Origin: Aggregicoccus sp. 17bor-14
Lineage (GTDB): Bacteria; Myxococcota; Myxococcia; Myxococcales; Myxococcaceae
Assembly: GCF_009659535.1 (NCBI RefSeq)
Contig: NZ_VJZZ01000008.1
Span: forward strand, 250,001-314,000
Length of the DNA stretch: 64,000 nt
Direction of reading: 5' to 3'
The notes beneath the pieces are model-generated. The model did not search any database. It saw nothing but the letters and a program-made list of their open reading frames with translations, and was not told the origin of the DNA. Of the stretch, positions 35,346-48,155 are shown in pieces (position 1 is the first letter of the stretch; each line of letters begins with the position of its first letter). Position numbers and translations under genes: made by a program.

Positions 35346-35969
35346 ATGCGCCTCGCCCTGCCCACCGCCCTCGCCCTGCTCCTGCTGCCCCTCGGCGCCC
35401 GCGCCGAGGAGGACCCCCGCTTCACCCAGCTGCGCTCGGGCGCCGAGGCCGTGGGCGGCCTGGGCAGCTTCCTGGAGAAGTACGTGGGCGAGTGCGAGCC
35501 GGGGGCGGGCAAGGCCTGCGAGGACAAGGCGAAGGCCTTCCGCAAGGAGCACGACGGCAAGCGCCACTACCTGCTGGTGGGCGAGGACTCGGCCGGGATG
35601 CTGCAGCCGGGCCGCTTCGACGAGGGCTCGGGGGAGCTCGAGGTGAACGTCACCCCCTTCTTCCCGGCGAGCAACTACGCGCTGTGCCAGGGCTCGCCCA
35701 AGCGCACGGACGCGAAGGGCAACCCCGTGCTGGGGCTCGTGCGCGCCGAGGGCCAGGCCCCGGACGGCTGGATGGCCGGCACCTTCCAGCGCCTCTTCCA
35801 GATGCGTGGCGTGCGCGCCCAGGTGGTGTTCGTGCCCACCGGCGTGTGGAGCCTCCCCAAGAAGGGCGGCGGGCGCATCTACGGCGTGAGCGCCCGCATC
35901 GAGGGCATCCAGGTGCAGGTGGCGCGCACGGGCGAGCCGCTCGCCCTCTGGCTCGCGCGCGGGCACTGA
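35346..35969 (+). CDS. secreted protein of unknown function
   Basis: A 207-residue protein beginning with a clear cleavable signal (MRLALPTALALLLLPLGARA, cleavage before EEDP). The mature part has three Cys residues, a conserved-looking FRKEHDGKRHYLL segment and a beta-rich C-terminal half. It resembles proteins found only in myxobacteria as far as I can recall, but I cannot name a family with confidence. ATG 35346 is chosen for the signal peptide; GTG three bases upstream is also possible. It converges on htrA with 22 bases between stops. Confidence 0.7.
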   Translation: MRLALPTALALLLLPLGARAEEDPRFTQLRSGAEAVGGLGSFLEKYVGECEPGAGKACEDKAKAFRKEHDGKRHYLLVGEDSAGMLQPGRFDEGSGELEVNVTPFFPASNYALCQGSPKRTDAKGNPVLGLVRAEGQAPDGWMAGTFQRLFQMRGVRAQVVFVPTGVWSLPKKGGGRIYGVSARIEGIQVQVARTGEPLALWLARGH

Positions 35970-35991
35970 CAGCGCCCCGGCGCTCCCCGCG

Positions 35992-37542
35992 TCAGGAGGG
36001 CTTGAGCACCACGTACTGCAGCGCGTCTCCGCGCTGCACGCGCAGGAGCAGGTCCGCCGCGGGGCTCGCGCCCTCCAGCACGCTGCGCACGCCGGCCACG
36101 TCCCGCACGCGCTTGCGGTTGACCTCCACCACGAGGTCTCCCTCGCGCAGGCCCGCCGCCTGCGCGCTGCCGCCGGGGGTCACGCCCACCACGAGCACGC
36201 CCGCGAAGGGCTTGTAGCCGGCGGCCGCGGCGGCCTCCGCCGGCAGGTCCGCCACCACCAGCCCCACGCGGTCCAGGTTGCCGGGGCCCTGCAGCGCCTC
36301 GAGCGGCTCCTGCGCCGGCGGCACGCCGATGGTGACGCGCACCTCGCGCACCTCGCGGCCGCGCTTGAGGGTGAAGGTGGCCTCGGTGCCCGGCGCCATC
36401 AGCTTCACGCGCCGCTTGAGCTGCTGGTAGTCGCCGGTGGCCTTCCCGTTCACCCCCACGAGCCGGTCCCCGGGCCGGATGCCGGCGCGCGCGGCGGGGC
36501 TGTCGCGGAACACCGTCTCCACCTCGGCCACGCCCGTGTCGGCGAGGCCCTCGGCGCCCGGCGCGCTGGGCTCGTTCTTCAGGCTCACCCCGAGCCAGCC
36601 GCGCACCGCGCGCCCGTTCTCGCGCAGGTTGGGCAGCAGCTCCTTCACCAGGTTGATGGGCACCGCGAAGCCGATGCCCTGCCCCTGGCTGATGATGGCC
36701 GTGTTCACGCCCACCACCTCACCGCGCATGTTGAACAGCGGCCCGCCCGAGTTGCCCGGGTTGATGAGCGCGTCCGTCTGGATGAAGTCGTCGAAGATGC
36801 CCACCCCGAGGATGCGCTCCTTCGCGGACACCATGCCGTGGGCGACCGAGTGGTCCAGCCCGAAGGGGTTGCCGATCGCGACCACCCACTCGCCCACCTC
36901 GAGCCGGTCCGAGTCCCCGAGGAACACGGTGGGCAGGCGCTGCGGGCCGCTCGCGCGCAGCTTGAGCAGCGCCACGTCCGTCTCGGGGTCGCGCCCCACC
37001 ACCTCGGCGGGGAACTCGCGCCCGTCCCCCAGCCGCACCTGGATGGCGCGCGCCTTGGCGATGACGTGGTTGTTCGTGACCACGTAGCCGTCCGCGTTGA
37101 GGATGAAGCCCGAGCCGGTGGCGCGCGTGGCCGTACCCACCACGTCCCGGGGCCCCACGGTGTTGATGTTCACCACCCCCGCCTGCACTTCGCGCACGAG
37201 GGGCGCGAGCGAGGTGGGCGGCACGAAGCCCGGCAGCGCCGCCTCGCCCGCGGGGCGCTCGCGCCACAGCTGCGCGGTGCTCCCGGGGGTGGCGGGCGCC
37301 TGGGTGGCGCGCGCATACGCCGCGTGGTCCGCCACGCGGGCGCGCAGCCACTCCATCACGCCCTCGGCCGCGCCGCTCCGTGCGCCCTCCGGGGCCGCCT
37401 GCTGCGCCCCCGTTGGCGCAGCCCGGGGCGCGTCCTTCGGTGCCGCGGGCCGCGGCTGGGGCGCAGCACCGGCGGGGCCGAGCGAGAGGGCCGCGAGCAG
37501 GGGGAGCAGGGCGTAGCGGGGAGCGCGCACGGACAGCCTCAT
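35992..37542 (-). CDS. htrA: HtrA/DegP-type periplasmic serine protease
   Basis: A 516-residue protein. It has a signal peptide (about 1-26), a Pro/Ala-rich spacer, and a trypsin-like domain with catalytic triad His159 (TNNHV), Asp189 (ETDVALL) and Ser265 (GNSGGPLF). Two PDZ domains lie at about 310-395 and 415-505 (GWLGVSL...AGIRPGD and GVLVVGVTPGG...AGLREGD). It degrades or refolds misfolded envelope proteins. ATG 37542 is taken because the signal peptide begins there. It follows grpE on the same strand with 59 bases between them, suggesting a stress-related unit. Confidence 0.95.
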   Translation of the reverse strand: MRLSVRAPRYALLPLLAALSLGPAGAAPQPRPAAPKDAPRAAPTGAQQAAPEGARSGAAEGVMEWLRARVADHAAYARATQAPATPGSTAQLWRERPAGEAALPGFVPPTSLAPLVREVQAGVVNINTVGPRDVVGTATRATGSGFILNADGYVVTNNHVIAKARAIQVRLGDGREFPAEVVGRDPETDVALLKLRASGPQRLPTVFLGDSDRLEVGEWVVAIGNPFGLDHSVAHGMVSAKERILGVGIFDDFIQTDALINPGNSGGPLFNMRGEVVGVNTAIISQGQGIGFAVPINLVKELLPNLRENGRAVRGWLGVSLKNEPSAPGAEGLADTGVAEVETVFRDSPAARAGIRPGDRLVGVNGKATGDYQQLKRRVKLMAPGTEATFTLKRGREVREVRVTIGVPPAQEPLEALQGPGNLDRVGLVVADLPAEAAAAAGYKPFAGVLVVGVTPGGSAQAAGLREGDLVVEVNRKRVRDVAGVRSVLEGASPAADLLLRVQRGDALQYVVLKPS

Positions 37543-37601
37543 AGTCCGGCCGAACAGCGCGGCGCACATCCTATTTCCGCCCCCTCCCCGCCCGTGTTCC
37601 C

Positions 37602-38210
37602 TCAGGCCTGCGCGGGGGGCACGTACTTGGCCACCTTCACCCGGGCCGGGCGGATCACGCGGTCCTTCATCCGGTAGCCCGCGCGCACCTCGGCCACCAC
37701 CTTGTGGTCCTCGTCGGGGCTCGCGGTGAGCTCCATGTCGGTGGCCTCGGCGGTGTTCGGGTCGAAGGGCTTGCCCACCACGTCGATGCGCTCGATGCCG
37801 GTGCTCTGCACCTTGGCGACGAGGCCGTCGCGGATGAGGCGCACGCCCTGCGCGAGCGGGCCCGTGTCGTTGCCGCTCGCGGCGAGGCTGCGGTCCAGCT
37901 CGTCGATCGCCTCGAGCAGCGTGGTGGCCACCTTGCCGCGCTCCACGTCCAGCATGCGCTCGCGCTCGCGGGTGAGGCGCTGCTTGAACTCCTCCCGGTC
38001 CTGCGAGAGGGCCTGGTAGGCGCGCGCGAGCTCGTCCACGCGCTTGCGGCTCGCGGCGAGCTCCTCGGCGAGGCGCTGGCGCTCGGGGTCCTCGCCCGCT
38101 TGGGGCTGCTGCTGGCCGGCGGCCTCCTCGCGGAGGTTGCCGTTCATGTCGAAGCGGCGCCGGTCCTCGACCGGCGTGGGCTGCGGCGGGCTGTTGTCGG
38201 AGTCGTGCAT
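37602..38210 (-). CDS. grpE: GrpE nucleotide exchange factor
   Basis: A 202-residue GrpE: an acidic/Gln-rich start, a long coiled-coil (about 40-100), and the C-terminal beta domain. That domain carries GVRLIRDGLVAKVQSTGIERID and VAEVRAGYRMKDRVIRPARVKVAK, the family signature. It exchanges ADP for ATP on DnaK. No dnaK or dnaJ is adjacent. It lies between the sigma-1.1-like gene and htrA on the minus strand. Confidence 0.96.
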   Translation of the reverse strand: MHDSDNSPPQPTPVEDRRRFDMNGNLREEAAGQQQPQAGEDPERQRLAEELAASRKRVDELARAYQALSQDREEFKQRLTRERERMLDVERGKVATTLLEAIDELDRSLAASGNDTGPLAQGVRLIRDGLVAKVQSTGIERIDVVGKPFDPNTAEATDMELTASPDEDHKVVAEVRAGYRMKDRVIRPARVKVAKYVPPAQA

Positions 38211-38298
38211 GGCCTCAGGACCTCGTTCGGGTCGTCGAAAAGGAGTGTGGCCAAGCTAACCAGGGGCCCCCACCTGTCAAAGGGGCGGTGCGCGCGCG

Positions 38299-38544
38299 CT
38301 AGTGCTCCGTGTGCGCCATCGCCTCCTCGAGCGAGATGCCGGGGTCCACCTGGCCGGTCACCTCGTCGATGATCTCCACCTGGGCGGCGCGCAGCGAGTA
38401 GTAGAGGAGCCAGCGCTCGGCAGCCGTGAGGGTGCCCGCAGGCAGCGCCTCCTCGATCTCCTGCACCGTGAGGCGACCATCGCGAAGGCCCTTGGCGAAC
38501 AGCGCCTTGCGAGCGACGTAGCTCTTGCCGATCCGGTTCTCCAC
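38299..38544 (-). CDS. small stand-alone protein resembling sigma-70 region 1.1
   Basis: An 81-residue protein whose central part (KALFAKGLRDGRLTVQEIEE, about residues 12-31, then EALPAG...LLYYSLRAAQVEIIDE) follows the pattern of sigma-70 region 1.1: a helix, G-x-LT-x-x-EI, a short loop, a helix and ending in I-x-V/I-xDE. In housekeeping sigma factors this acidic domain blocks DNA binding until the holoenzyme forms. As a separate peptide it could modulate RNA polymerase, but this is inference from pattern only. GTG 38544 is chosen because AGGAGGGAG lies about eight bases upstream. It precedes grpE by 88 bases. Confidence 0.7.
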   Translation of the reverse strand: MENRIGKSYVARKALFAKGLRDGRLTVQEIEEALPAGTLTAAERWLLYYSLRAAQVEIIDEVTGQVDPGISLEEAMAHTEH

Positions 38545-38673
38545 GGGCGACTCCCTCCTCTGGGGTGACGTGTGGCTCAAGATAATTTCGCCCCGCCGAC
38601 ACCGCAGGCGCGCGGTGGTCGACGGGGCGAGCAGTCGCCTGGGCAGCAGGCAGGCGTGAGCGGGGGTTGCGGC

Positions 38674-40725
<2,052 letters not shown>

Positions 40726-40808
40726 CGTCGGCACGCGTCTCCTCCCCCACCCCACGCCCCATCCGATCGGACGGCGTCGCCGAGCAAAGATGTTCACCGT
40801 TGCCCGCC

Positions 40809-40847
40809 CGTCAAGCCACCGGGCGCACATGTGTGTGCCCCCGTGGC
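40809..40847 (-). promoter_or_regulatory. palindrome adjoining a -35 box upstream of ftsH copy 1
   Basis: TTGACG (40809-40814, minus strand) directly abuts an imperfect palindrome: outer arms GCCAC/GTGGC (40815-40819, 40843-40847) around GGGC-x-CACA/TGTG-x-GCCC (40821-40840). The -10 is unclear. It could be a regulator site for ftsH or a hairpin ending the mutT message; there is no U tract. Confidence 0.4.
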
Positions 40848-40983
40848 TTCCGATCAGAAGCGTGAAGTCCGTACGGAAATAACGGGGGCACTGTCGTGCC
40901 GCTCGCAGATGCCCTGGGTGCTGCTCGGCGCGGGAGCGCCTGCACAGAGGGCCGCCTGCCCCCTGCGCCTGCCCTCGTGAGCC

Positions 40984-41391
40984 CTAGTGGTCCAGCCCGA
41001 GCAGCTTCTCGAGCGTGCGCGCGTCCGCGGCGGGGAACTCGTAGTCGGACATCTCGTGCAGCGTCACCCAGCGGTGATCGTTCACCCGCAGGTGCTTCAC
41101 CGCCTCGGAACCGTCGCGCAGCTGGCAGCGGAAGACGCGGAAGTCGATGTCGTAGCGCTCGTACTCGTGGTGGGTGTGGATCACCTGCTCCAGCACCTTC
41201 ACGCTGATGCCCATCTCCTCCCGCAGCTCGCGCGCGAGCGCCTCGGCGTCCGACTCGCCCTCCTCCACCCGCCCGCCGGGGAACTCCCAGAGCAGGGGCA
41301 GCGAGGCCGTGGAGGGCCGCTGGGTGATGAGGTAGCGGCCGCCCTCTCGCTCCAGCATCGCTCCCACCACCCGGACGTGACGACGGCTCAT
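40984..41391 (-). CDS. mutT: MutT-like Nudix pyrophosphohydrolase
   Basis: A 135-residue protein with a perfect Nudix box [20 protein letters not shown] followed by EMG (about 36-58) and the [16 protein letters not shown] lead-in typical of 8-oxo-dGTP diphosphatases. The C-terminal [19 protein letters not shown] is also characteristic. It probably sanitises oxidised nucleotides. It is divergent to hutU and upstream of ftsH copy 1 in the same direction (258 bases). Confidence 0.9.
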   Translation of the reverse strand: MSRRHVRVVGAMLEREGGRYLITQRPSTASLPLLWEFPGGRVEEGESDAEALARELREEMGISVKVLEQVIHTHHEYERYDIDFRVFRCQLRDGSEAVKHLRVNDHRWVTLHEMSDYEFPAADARTLEKLLGLDH

Positions 41392-41692
41392 GCGCGCGGC
41401 TCTCCTTGTTCGAACGAGGCAGCTCAGCTCAGGCAGTGCGGCTTCCGGGCACCGCGGGTTAGCACAGCGCGGCGCACAGGTGGTGTCATCCTGCGCACGC
41501 TTCGTACGGGCGGCCACTGCGATGAGTGGGCGCCGCGGGCGTGGACGGCAGGGTGCGGCCCGCCTGGGTGCGGCTCCTCCTCCCGCCTGCCCGGCGACCT
41601 CCGGCCGGTGTAGGTTGCGCTCGCAGCGGGCGTGCGTTTGGGTAGATTGCGCCGCCCGCTCGGGCCCCCTTCCCTCTCGAGGAGTCAAAGCC
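41392..41692. other. intergenic region between mutT and hutU
   Basis: Three hundred bases between divergent genes. GC-rich with no convincing gene, terminator or riboswitch. TAGATT at 41643-41648 could be a hutU -10, but no -35 sits at the right distance. Confidence 0.4.
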
Positions 41693-43348
<1,656 letters not shown>

Positions 43349-43361
43349 AGGAGCCCCTCCC

Positions 43362-44648
43362 ATGCCCGCCCTCGAGCTGCTGGTCCGCAACACCTCCGAG
43401 GTGCTCACGCTCAAGGGGAGCCCCCGCGAGCCCGCGGAGAAGGCGCTCACCGCCTGGCCCCAGGCCTGCGTGGGCGTCCTCGGGGGCCGGGTCGCCTTCG
43501 TGGGGCCCGAGAGCGCGCTGCCGGCGGCCGCCGTCACCGGCAGCACGCAGGTGCTGGACGCGGGCGGCGGCTTCGTCGGGCCGGGCTTCGTGGACCCGCA
43601 CACGCACCTCGTCTTCGCCGGGGAGCGCTCGGCGGAGTTCGACCTGCGCAACCAGGGCGCGACCTATCTGGAGATCGCCCAGGCGGGCGGCGGCATCGTG
43701 AGCACCGTGCGGGCGACCCGCGCGGCGGGCGAGGCGCGGCTGGTGGAGCTCGCCCTGCCCCGCCTGCGCCGCCTGCTCTCCTACGGCGTGACGACGGCCG
43801 AGGTGAAGAGCGGCTACGGCCTGGACGTGGAGAGCGAGCTCGCGATGCTGCGCGCCGTGCGGGCGCTGGGCGCGCGCGCGCCCGTGAGCCTGGTCCCCAC
43901 GCTGCTGTGCGCGCATGCCCTTCCGGAGGAGTACCGCGGGCGGCGCGAGGCCTACCTCGACCTGTGCGTGGAGCAGATCCTCCCGCGCGTGGCGGCCGAG
44001 GGGCTCGCGCGCTTCTGCGACGTGTTCGCCGAGGAGGGCGCCTTCACGAAGGAGGAGGCGCGCCGCATGCTCGAGGCGGGCAAGCGGCACGGCCTGCTGC
44101 CGCGCCTGCACGCAGACCAGCTCACGCCCTTCGGCGCCGCAGAGCTCGCCGCGGAGCTGGGCGCGGCCACCGCGGACCACCTGGAGCAGGTGAGCGAGGC
44201 GGGCATCCGCGCGCTCGCGGCGGCCGGGGTGAGTGCGGTGCTGGTGCCCACCAGCACCCTCTTCCTGCGCATGCGCCCCTACGCCCCCGGGCGCCGCCTG
44301 CGCGAGGCGGGGGTGAACGTGGCGCTGGGCACCAACGTGAACCCCGGCTCCGCGATGAGCGAGAACCTGCCGCTCGCCATGGGGCTCGCCTGCCTGGAGA
44401 ACGGCCTCAGCGCCGCCGAGGCCTACTGGGCGGCCACCCGCGGCGCGGCGCTCGCGCTGAGGCTCGAGGGGGCCGGCCGGCTCGCCCCGGGGGACCCGGC
44501 GGACCTGGTGCTCTTCGGCTGCGAGAGCTACCGCCACCTGCCCTACCACCTGGGCATCAACCACGCCCGCACCGTGCTCAAGGCGGGGCGGGTGGTGCAC
44601 GAGTCGACAGAGCGGGTGTCCGGGGACGGCAGCCTGCTCTGTCGCTGA
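43362..44648 (+). CDS. hutI: imidazolonepropionase
   Basis: A 428-residue amidohydrolase that opens imidazolonepropionate to formiminoglutamate. The metal-binding PGFVDPHTHLVFAGER is at about 70-85. KSGYGL, HADQLTPFG and ADHLEQ follow, and the late Asp/Asn region ALGTNVNPGSA is near 325. It is translated 13 bases after hutU with AGGAG in the gap, clearly one operon. Confidence 0.96.
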   Translation: MPALELLVRNTSEVLTLKGSPREPAEKALTAWPQACVGVLGGRVAFVGPESALPAAAVTGSTQVLDAGGGFVGPGFVDPHTHLVFAGERSAEFDLRNQGATYLEIAQAGGGIVSTVRATRAAGEARLVELALPRLRRLLSYGVTTAEVKSGYGLDVESELAMLRAVRALGARAPVSLVPTLLCAHALPEEYRGRREAYLDLCVEQILPRVAAEGLARFCDVFAEEGAFTKEEARRMLEAGKRHGLLPRLHADQLTPFGAAELAAELGAATADHLEQVSEAGIRALAAAGVSAVLVPTSTLFLRMRPYAPGRRLREAGVNVALGTNVNPGSAMSENLPLAMGLACLENGLSAAEAYWAATRGAALALRLEGAGRLAPGDPADLVLFGCESYRHLPYHLGINHARTVLKAGRVVHESTERVSGDGSLLCR

Positions 44649-44709
44649 GGGAGCAGGCGCGCGCGCCGTGCGCCCACCGCGAGCGCAGCGGTATAAGAGG
44701 GGGCACGCC

Positions 44710-45543
44710 ATGTGCCGCCTCTTCGGGTTTCGCTCCAACGTCCCAACCGCCGTCCACCGCTCGCTCGTGACGGAGAAGAACTCGCTCCTGCAGCAGTCGC
44801 GCGAGCACAAGGACGGCTGGGGCATCGCCTCCTACGGGGACGCGGCGCTGCCGCAGGTGGCGCACGGGCTGGGCGCCGCGCACAGCGACCCGGACTTCGA
44901 GCGGGTGAGCAGCCTCGTCGCGAGCCGCGCGGTGGTGGCGCACGTGCGGCTCGCCTCGGTGGGCTCGGTGGAGCTGCGCAACGCGCACCCCTTCCTCTAC
45001 GGGCGCTGGTCCTTCGTGCACAACGGCACGGTGAAGCGCTTCGCGCAGCACCAGCAGGCGATCGAGGCGCTCATCCGCCCGGACCTGCGCGCGCGCATCC
45101 GCGGCGCCACGGACTCCGAGCGCTGCTTCTACCTCTTCCTCACCTTCCTGGGAGCGCTGCGCCCCCTGGAGGCCCCGGCCGAGGCCGAGGACGTGGCGCG
45201 CGCGCTCGCCCAGACGATGCGCGAGGTGTCACGCCTCACCGATCTACCCGGTGAGACGCGGCCCCAGGAGCGCTCGTCCATGAACTTCCTCGCCACGGAC
45301 GGCGACGTGATGGTGGCCACCCGCCGCCACCGAACCCTCTTCTTCTCCGAGTCCGCCCGCCGCGAGGCGGGCTCGCCGCCCAGCCCCGGCACCCGGCTCG
45401 CCCAGCTGGTCATCGCGAGCGAGCGCCTGTGCGGCGAGGACCACTGGCACGAGGTGCCCGAGGACGGCGTGGTGGGCGTGAGCCGCGACCTCGTCCTGCA
45501 CCGCTGGCAGCTCGACGCGCTCGCGCCGCTGTCCTGCGCCTGA
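44710..45543 (+). CDS. class II glutamine amidotransferase-like hydrolase
   Basis: A 277-residue protein beginning MCRLFGFRSN, so Cys2 becomes the N-terminal nucleophile after Met removal. HKDGWGIASYG (about 33-43), VVAHVRLASVG and NAHPF-x-FVHNGTV match the EgtC/YafJ branch of class II amidotransferases. That branch hydrolyses gamma-glutamyl amides; one member acts in ergothioneine synthesis, but no other egt genes are nearby, so substrate is unknown. It is in the same direction as hutUI but 61 bases downstream. Confidence 0.85.
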   Translation: MCRLFGFRSNVPTAVHRSLVTEKNSLLQQSREHKDGWGIASYGDAALPQVAHGLGAAHSDPDFERVSSLVASRAVVAHVRLASVGSVELRNAHPFLYGRWSFVHNGTVKRFAQHQQAIEALIRPDLRARIRGATDSERCFYLFLTFLGALRPLEAPAEAEDVARALAQTMREVSRLTDLPGETRPQERSSMNFLATDGDVMVATRRHRTLFFSESARREAGSPPSPGTRLAQLVIASERLCGEDHWHEVPEDGVVGVSRDLVLHRWQLDALAPLSCA

Positions 45544-45815
45544 CGCTGGGCTCCGCCCGTTGGACCACGCGTGCTCCACCCGCTGTCCGGGAACCGGTCA
45601 GCGGGGGTTTTGAGCCGCAAGCGCCCGGTTTCCGGGCGGAAATCCGCGAAGCGTAAGAGAACTTGACGTCGAGCGCCTCCGACACTGGAGCAGCTCTCCG
45701 CAGATCCACCCCCGGGGGGGTGACCTCAACCGGCTGGAATCAGGTCCCCGCAGCGCTGGCACAGCAGGTGCTCATGCGCGGGCCGCAGTTCCACACTCTG
45801 GAGGGGGTTACCCGC

Positions 45816-48074
45816 TTGAGAAACCTGCGTAGCAGCATCCTGGCTGGAGCAGTACTGGCGCTCACCGCGTGCGGTGACAACTCGATTCAGGTCAACGACA
45901 ACGACGCGGTGGTGAAGGAGGACGTCGGCAGCGCCGAGGTCCAGTCCGCGCTGAGCGCGCTGCCCTCCGCCCAGGTGGTGGACGTGGGCGTGCGCGGGGT
46001 CCCCACCTTCCTGCGCGGCGACCTCGGCCAGGCAGACCAGACGATCGCGAGCTTCGGGCAGTCCAACGCGCCTGCGCGCGTGGGCACCTCGCTGCAGCGC
46101 ATCGCGCCGGTGTTCCGCCTGCGCGCCGAGGACCTGGTGGTTCGCGGCGTGCAGCAGGACGAGCTGGACTTCACCCACCTGCGCTACCAGCAGACCAAGA
46201 ACGGCCTGCCGGTGGTGGGCGGTGAGCTCATCGTCCACGTGAACAAGGAGGGCACCATCTATGCGGTCAACGGCACCGCGCGCGACGGCGTGAGCCTCTC
46301 CGCCACCCCGCGCATCGCCGCCGAGGCGGCGAGCGTCGCGGCCACCCGCGCCTCGGACGAGGTGCAGGGCGCTGCCGCGAGCAGCGGCCGGCTCGTGTAC
46401 TTCCTCAAGTCCGACACCGGCGCGATGTCGCTCGCGTACCAGGTGACCGTCACCGGCGCCCGCGCCGATGGCACCCCCGTGCGCGACCTCGTCTACGTGA
46501 GCGCGCAGGACGGCAGCCTCCTCGAGCGCCAGCCGCAGATCCACAGCGCGCTCAACCGCGTCGTGTACTCGGCGAACAACGGCAGCACCCTGCCGGGCAC
46601 GCTGCGCCGCAGCGAGGGTGGGGCCACCACGGGTGATGCGACGATCGACCAGAACTACGATCACCTCGGCACCACCTACAACTGCTACAGCGCGAACTTC
46701 GGCCGCGACTCCATCAACGGCGCCGGCGCGCAGCTCAAGAGCTCGGTGCACTACAGCACCAACTACGTCAACGCCTACTGGGACGGCACCCAGATGGTGT
46801 ACGGCGACGGCGACGGCGTGCAGTCCGGTCCGCTGGGCCGCGACCTGGACGTGACCGTGCACGAGCTCACCCACGCGGTGACCGAGAACGAGTCCAACCT
46901 CACCTACTCGGGCGAGTCCGGCGCGCTCAACGAGGGCATGAGCGACATCTTCGCCGCCTACTGCGAGAGCTGGACCCGCACCTGGGCGACCGACGCGGAC
47001 GTCTTCAAGATCGGCGAGGACATCTGGACGCCGGGCACCGCGGGCGACGCGCTGCGCTACATGGCGAACCCCACCCAGGACGGCTCCTCGAAGGACTACT
47101 ACCCCGAGCGCTACACGGGCACCTCCGACAACGGCGGCGTGCACTCGAACTCGGGCATCGCGAACCTCGCGTTCAAGCTGCTGTCCACGGGCGGCACGCA
47201 CCCGCGCGCCAAGACCACCGTCAACGTGACGGGCATCGGTACGCAGAAGGCCGGCGCCATCTTCTACCGCGCCAACGCCAACTACATGACCGCGTCCACC
47301 AACTTCCAGGGCGCGCGCAACGCCACCGTGCAGGCGGCGACCGACCTCTACGGGAGCACCGTGGCGGCCTCCGTCACCCAGGCCTGGGACGCGGTGGGCG
47401 TGCCCGGCGGCACCACCCCGCCTCCTCCGACCGGCTCCACCGCGCTGAGCAACGGCGTGACCCTCACGGGCCAGAGCGCCGCGACTGGCGCGAACGTCTA
47501 CTACACGCTGGCCGTCCCGGCGGGCGCCACCAACCTGAGCATCAAGATCAGCGGCGGCACGGGTGACGCGGACATGTACGTGCGCTTCGGCTCGCAGCCC
47601 ACCACCACCACCTACGACTGCCGCCCGTACCTCACCGGCAACGCCGAGACCTGCACCTTCGCGGCGCCCAGCGCGGGCACCTACTACATCATGCTCAACG
47701 CCTACTCGGCCTTCTCCGGCGTGAGCATCGTGGGCTCGTACACCGCGGGCGGCGGCACCGACACCACGCCGGTGCTGACCAACGGCGTGCCCGTGTCGAA
47801 CATCTCCGGCGCGACCGGCTCTTCGCAGTACTGGAAGATCTCGGTGCCGTCGGGCCGTCCCTCGCTCACCGTGAAGATCAGCGGTGGCACGGGCGACGCG
47901 GACCTCTACGTCCGCTCCGGCGCGAAGCCCACCACGACCACCTACAACTGCCGCCCGTACCTCACCGGCAACGCGGAGACCTGCACCATCAGCGCTCCGG
48001 CCGCCGGCGACTGGTACATCATGCTCAACGCGTACAGCGCGTACTCGGGCGTGACGCTGTCCGGCACCTACTAG
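45816..48074 (+). CDS. secreted M4 (thermolysin-like) metalloprotease with two PPC domains
   Basis: TTG 45816, with GGAGG 11 bases upstream, gives 752 residues starting with a lipoprotein-type signal (MRNLRSSILAGAVLALTAC, Cys19). An ATG at 45774 would give a longer signal. An FTP/PepSY propeptide (about 70-230) is followed by the M4 catalytic domain: HELTH at 349-353 and third zinc ligand Glu373, exactly 20 residues on as in thermolysin. The DNGGVHSNSGIANLAF segment carries the active-site His. Two prepeptidase C-terminal (PPC) beta domains of about 100 residues (about 545-645, 655-752) are highly alike (SGGTGDAD, TTTTYDCRPYLTGNAETC). It is a secreted proteinase suited to predation or feeding. 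It has a strong terminator. Confidence 0.93.
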   Translation: MRNLRSSILAGAVLALTACGDNSIQVNDNDAVVKEDVGSAEVQSALSALPSAQVVDVGVRGVPTFLRGDLGQADQTIASFGQSNAPARVGTSLQRIAPVFRLRAEDLVVRGVQQDELDFTHLRYQQTKNGLPVVGGELIVHVNKEGTIYAVNGTARDGVSLSATPRIAAEAASVAATRASDEVQGAAASSGRLVYFLKSDTGAMSLAYQVTVTGARADGTPVRDLVYVSAQDGSLLERQPQIHSALNRVVYSANNGSTLPGTLRRSEGGATTGDATIDQNYDHLGTTYNCYSANFGRDSINGAGAQLKSSVHYSTNYVNAYWDGTQMVYGDGDGVQSGPLGRDLDVTVHELTHAVTENESNLTYSGESGALNEGMSDIFAAYCESWTRTWATDADVFKIGEDIWTPGTAGDALRYMANPTQDGSSKDYYPERYTGTSDNGGVHSNSGIANLAFKLLSTGGTHPRAKTTVNVTGIGTQKAGAIFYRANANYMTASTNFQGARNATVQAATDLYGSTVAASVTQAWDAVGVPGGTTPPPPTGSTALSNGVTLTGQSAATGANVYYTLAVPAGATNLSIKISGGTGDADMYVRFGSQPTTTTYDCRPYLTGNAETCTFAAPSAGTYYIMLNAYSAFSGVSIVGSYTAGGGTDTTPVLTNGVPVSNISGATGSSQYWKISVPSGRPSLTVKISGGTGDADLYVRSGAKPTTTTYNCRPYLTGNAETCTISAPAAGDWYIMLNAYSAYSGVTLSGTY

Positions 48075-48097
48075 CCCGGTCCGTGACCTGAAGTCCT

Positions 48098-48141
48098 GCG
48101 GCGCCCGGTGGCCCTCGTGGCCCCGGGCGCCGCTCGTTTTT
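48098..48141 (+). terminator. terminator after the M4 protease
   Basis: GCGGCGCCCGG pairs with CCGGGCGCCGC across an inner GGCC-x-GGCC hairpin and is followed by TCGTTTTTC. It begins 23 bases after the stop codon. Confidence 0.88.
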
Positions 48142-48155
48142 CGCCGGCGACAACC

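Noticed and set aside
45663-45815. An earlier start for the M4 protease in the same frame.
   Set aside because: It would place about 50 residues ahead of the lipoprotein signal; a TTG with a ribosome binding site fits the signal directly.
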